Origin: Rhodoferax lacus
GTDB taxonomy: Bacteria > Pseudomonadota > Gammaproteobacteria > Burkholderiales > Burkholderiaceae_C
Direction: 5' to 3'
DNA: 64,000 nt
Assembly: GCF_003415675.1 (NCBI RefSeq)
Contig: NZ_QFZK01000003.1
Coordinates: forward strand, 1-64,000
Each line of letters begins with the position of its first letter. Within the stretch, counting starts at the first letter, position 1. A program made the position numbers and the translations under genes. A model generated the notes under the pieces. It saw only the letters and a program-made list of their open reading frames with translations, did not search any database and was not told the origin of the DNA. This document shows, piece after piece, positions 63,010-64,000 of this stretch.

Positions 63010-63648
63010 GTGACTGATACCGCTACGCCTTCCTACACCAGCTTTAACGGCCACAAGCGAATTGCCTCTGGCAGCTTGGCGGTCAATGCATTGGCTGTGA
63101 AACACGCTCTGGAGTCCGATGGTCCCACTCCGCTGCTGACCTTCTGCGACCAGACGGGCCAGGTTGTCGATATCGACATGCGGGGCAGCGATGCCGAGAT
63201 GTTGGCCCGTCTGCCGCCGGAGGGGCCCCAGCTTCAGGAAAGCGGATCGGCATCGGTCAGTTCCGGGGAATCGGGTGAGCCACGTGGCCGTGGTCGGCCC
63301 AAGCTTGGGGTTGTCGCGCGGGAAGTCACGCTGCTGCCACGCCACTGGGACTGGTTGACTGCACAGCCGGGCGGTGCCTCGGTGACTTTGCGCAAACTGG
63401 TTGATGAGGCACGCCGGGCCAATGTGGACCGGGCCCGGCAACGCCAGGCAAATGAATGTGCCTACCACTTCATGTCCACCATGGCTGGGGATATGGCCGG
63501 TTTTGAAGAGGCCTCGCGGGCGCTGTTCGCAAACGATGCGGAAAAGTTCCGCCAACAGACAGAAGCCTGGCCGGCCGACGTTCGCGATTACGTCCGGTAC
63601 CTGGCTTACCCGCTGTCGCTGCCAGACGTGTCCTCACTTGCGCGATGA
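63010..63648 (+). CDS. DUF2239 family protein
   Basis: A 212-residue protein of the uncharacterised DUF2239 family. N-terminal part: FNGHKRIASGSLAVNALAVK and TFCDQTGQVVDIDMRG. A charged linker with RGRGRPKLGVV, AT-hook-like, leads to EVTLLPRHWDWLTAQPGGASVTLRKLVDEAR, which looks like a ribbon-helix-helix or short helical DNA-binding unit. It could bind DNA and repress its own promoter; this is speculation. GTG start at 63010. Followed after 25 bases by a GIY-YIG gene. Confidence 0.75.
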   Translation: MTDTATPSYTSFNGHKRIASGSLAVNALAVKHALESDGPTPLLTFCDQTGQVVDIDMRGSDAEMLARLPPEGPQLQESGSASVSSGESGEPRGRGRPKLGVVAREVTLLPRHWDWLTAQPGGASVTLRKLVDEARRANVDRARQRQANECAYHFMSTMAGDMAGFEEASRALFANDAEKFRQQTEAWPADVRDYVRYLAYPLSLPDVSSLAR

Positions 63649-63673
63649 CCCATTGAGACAAACAGGATCAACG

Positions 63674-64000
63674 ATGACAAACAATAAAGCACTGAAACGT
63701 CAGTACCTGGAGACGACAACCCGAGCCGGTGTCTATGCGATCCGCAACCAGATCACAGGCCGGGCGCTGGTTGCCGGAAGTACGAACGTACAGGGCACAC
63801 TCAACCGACATCATTTCGAATTGCGGCATAGCCAGCATCGCAATACGCGGCTTGCGCAGGATTGGGTCGAACATGGCGAGAACAGCTTTCTCTTCGAGGT
63901 GCTCGACAGAGTCAAACCCAGCGAAGACCCCGCGTTCAATGCCGCACAGGAATTGGACATGCTGGTGAGCCTGTGGCGCCAGGAAATCCCGTGTCACGGC
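63674..64000 (+). CDS. GIY-YIG nuclease family protein (cut by window end)
   Basis: Open from ATG 63674 to the window end, 109 residues. A small GIY-YIG-like domain: AGVYAIRNQITGRALVAGSTN (GVY and the VAGS replacing YIG), then RHHFELRHSQHRNTRLAQDWVEHGENSFLFEVLDRV, the typical pattern with Glu and Asn/Arg positions. It pairs with the DUF2239 gene before it. Target and activity unknown; the C-terminus is not visible. Confidence 0.78.
   Translation, partial: MTNNKALKRQYLETTTRAGVYAIRNQITGRALVAGSTNVQGTLNRHHFELRHSQHRNTRLAQDWVEHGENSFLFEVLDRVKPSEDPAFNAAQELDMLVSLWRQEIPCHG

Noticed and set aside
62794..63555. Minus-strand frame of 253 codons over the DUF2239 promoter
   Set aside because: It is antisense to a recognised family protein and spans a near-consensus promoter; no domain seen.

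Overview
The window reads as a chromosome segment of a high-GC betaproteobacterium, most likely Burkholderiales of the family Comamonadaceae (Rhodoferax/Acidovorax-like). The signs are coq7 (ubiquinone), a Gram-negative trimeric porin, a groESL operon under a perfect CIRCE site, a HexR/zwf/tal/pgi sugar module, a FolM/FolB/FolX-type pterin cluster, and a TAGCCCCCAC intergenic repeat that I associate with this family. No rRNA, tRNA, CRISPR array, insertion sequence or prophage was seen.

Layout: 1-8.6 kb holds a vanadium-haloperoxidase/PAP2 tail, an unknown membrane protein, a ROK kinase plus phosphomannose-isomerase cupin behind a LacI-type palindrome, MidA, and a tightly overlapping pterin cluster (two SDRs, FolB, FolX-like) running into ttcA, a DUF4136 lipoprotein and a histidine phosphatase. 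At 8.6-9.1 kb lies a gene-free block of two long hairpin repeats with a shared loop and different stems. At 9.1-15 kb is a complete RND tripartite efflux operon. From 15 to 34 kb come metabolic and housekeeping genes (AcuI-like reductase, MFS, aldo-keto reductase, HIBADH-like, CoA-transferase, queC, SbmA/YddA-like ABC, DUF1501/DUF1800 pair, 5'-nucleotidase, ilvA, OsmC, coq7, porin). At 34-44 kb: hexR-zwf, divergent tal-pgi-ycaQ-HAD-tag, and groESL. At 44.3-46.5 kb: a HigBA-type toxin-antitoxin pair and a second zwf.

The most interesting part is 46.7-62.7 kb. It holds two transcription units, each headed by a sigma-54 type -24/-12 element (GG-N10-GC) followed by a guanidine-I (ykkC) riboswitch. 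The downstream unit encodes an ABC permease and ATPase, the two DUF1989 carboxyguanidine-deiminase subunits, a biotin-dependent guanidine/urea carboxylase and allophanate hydrolase, which is the known guanidine-assimilation route. The upstream unit encodes the ABC substrate-binding protein followed by an unusual enzyme set: a membrane di-iron desaturase/hydroxylase, two SDRs, a creatininase homologue, a biuret/guanylurea-hydrolase-like cysteine hydrolase, a metallo-lactonase-fold protein interrupted by an in-frame TGA, and an unrecognised beta-rich protein. I infer a nitrogen-regulated, guanidine-responsive pathway that trims a larger guanidino compound to feed the core guanidine route.

The window ends with a DUF2239 gene and a GIY-YIG nuclease gene (cut by the edge) behind a strong sigma-70 promoter flanked by twin ACCCGGGT palindromes.
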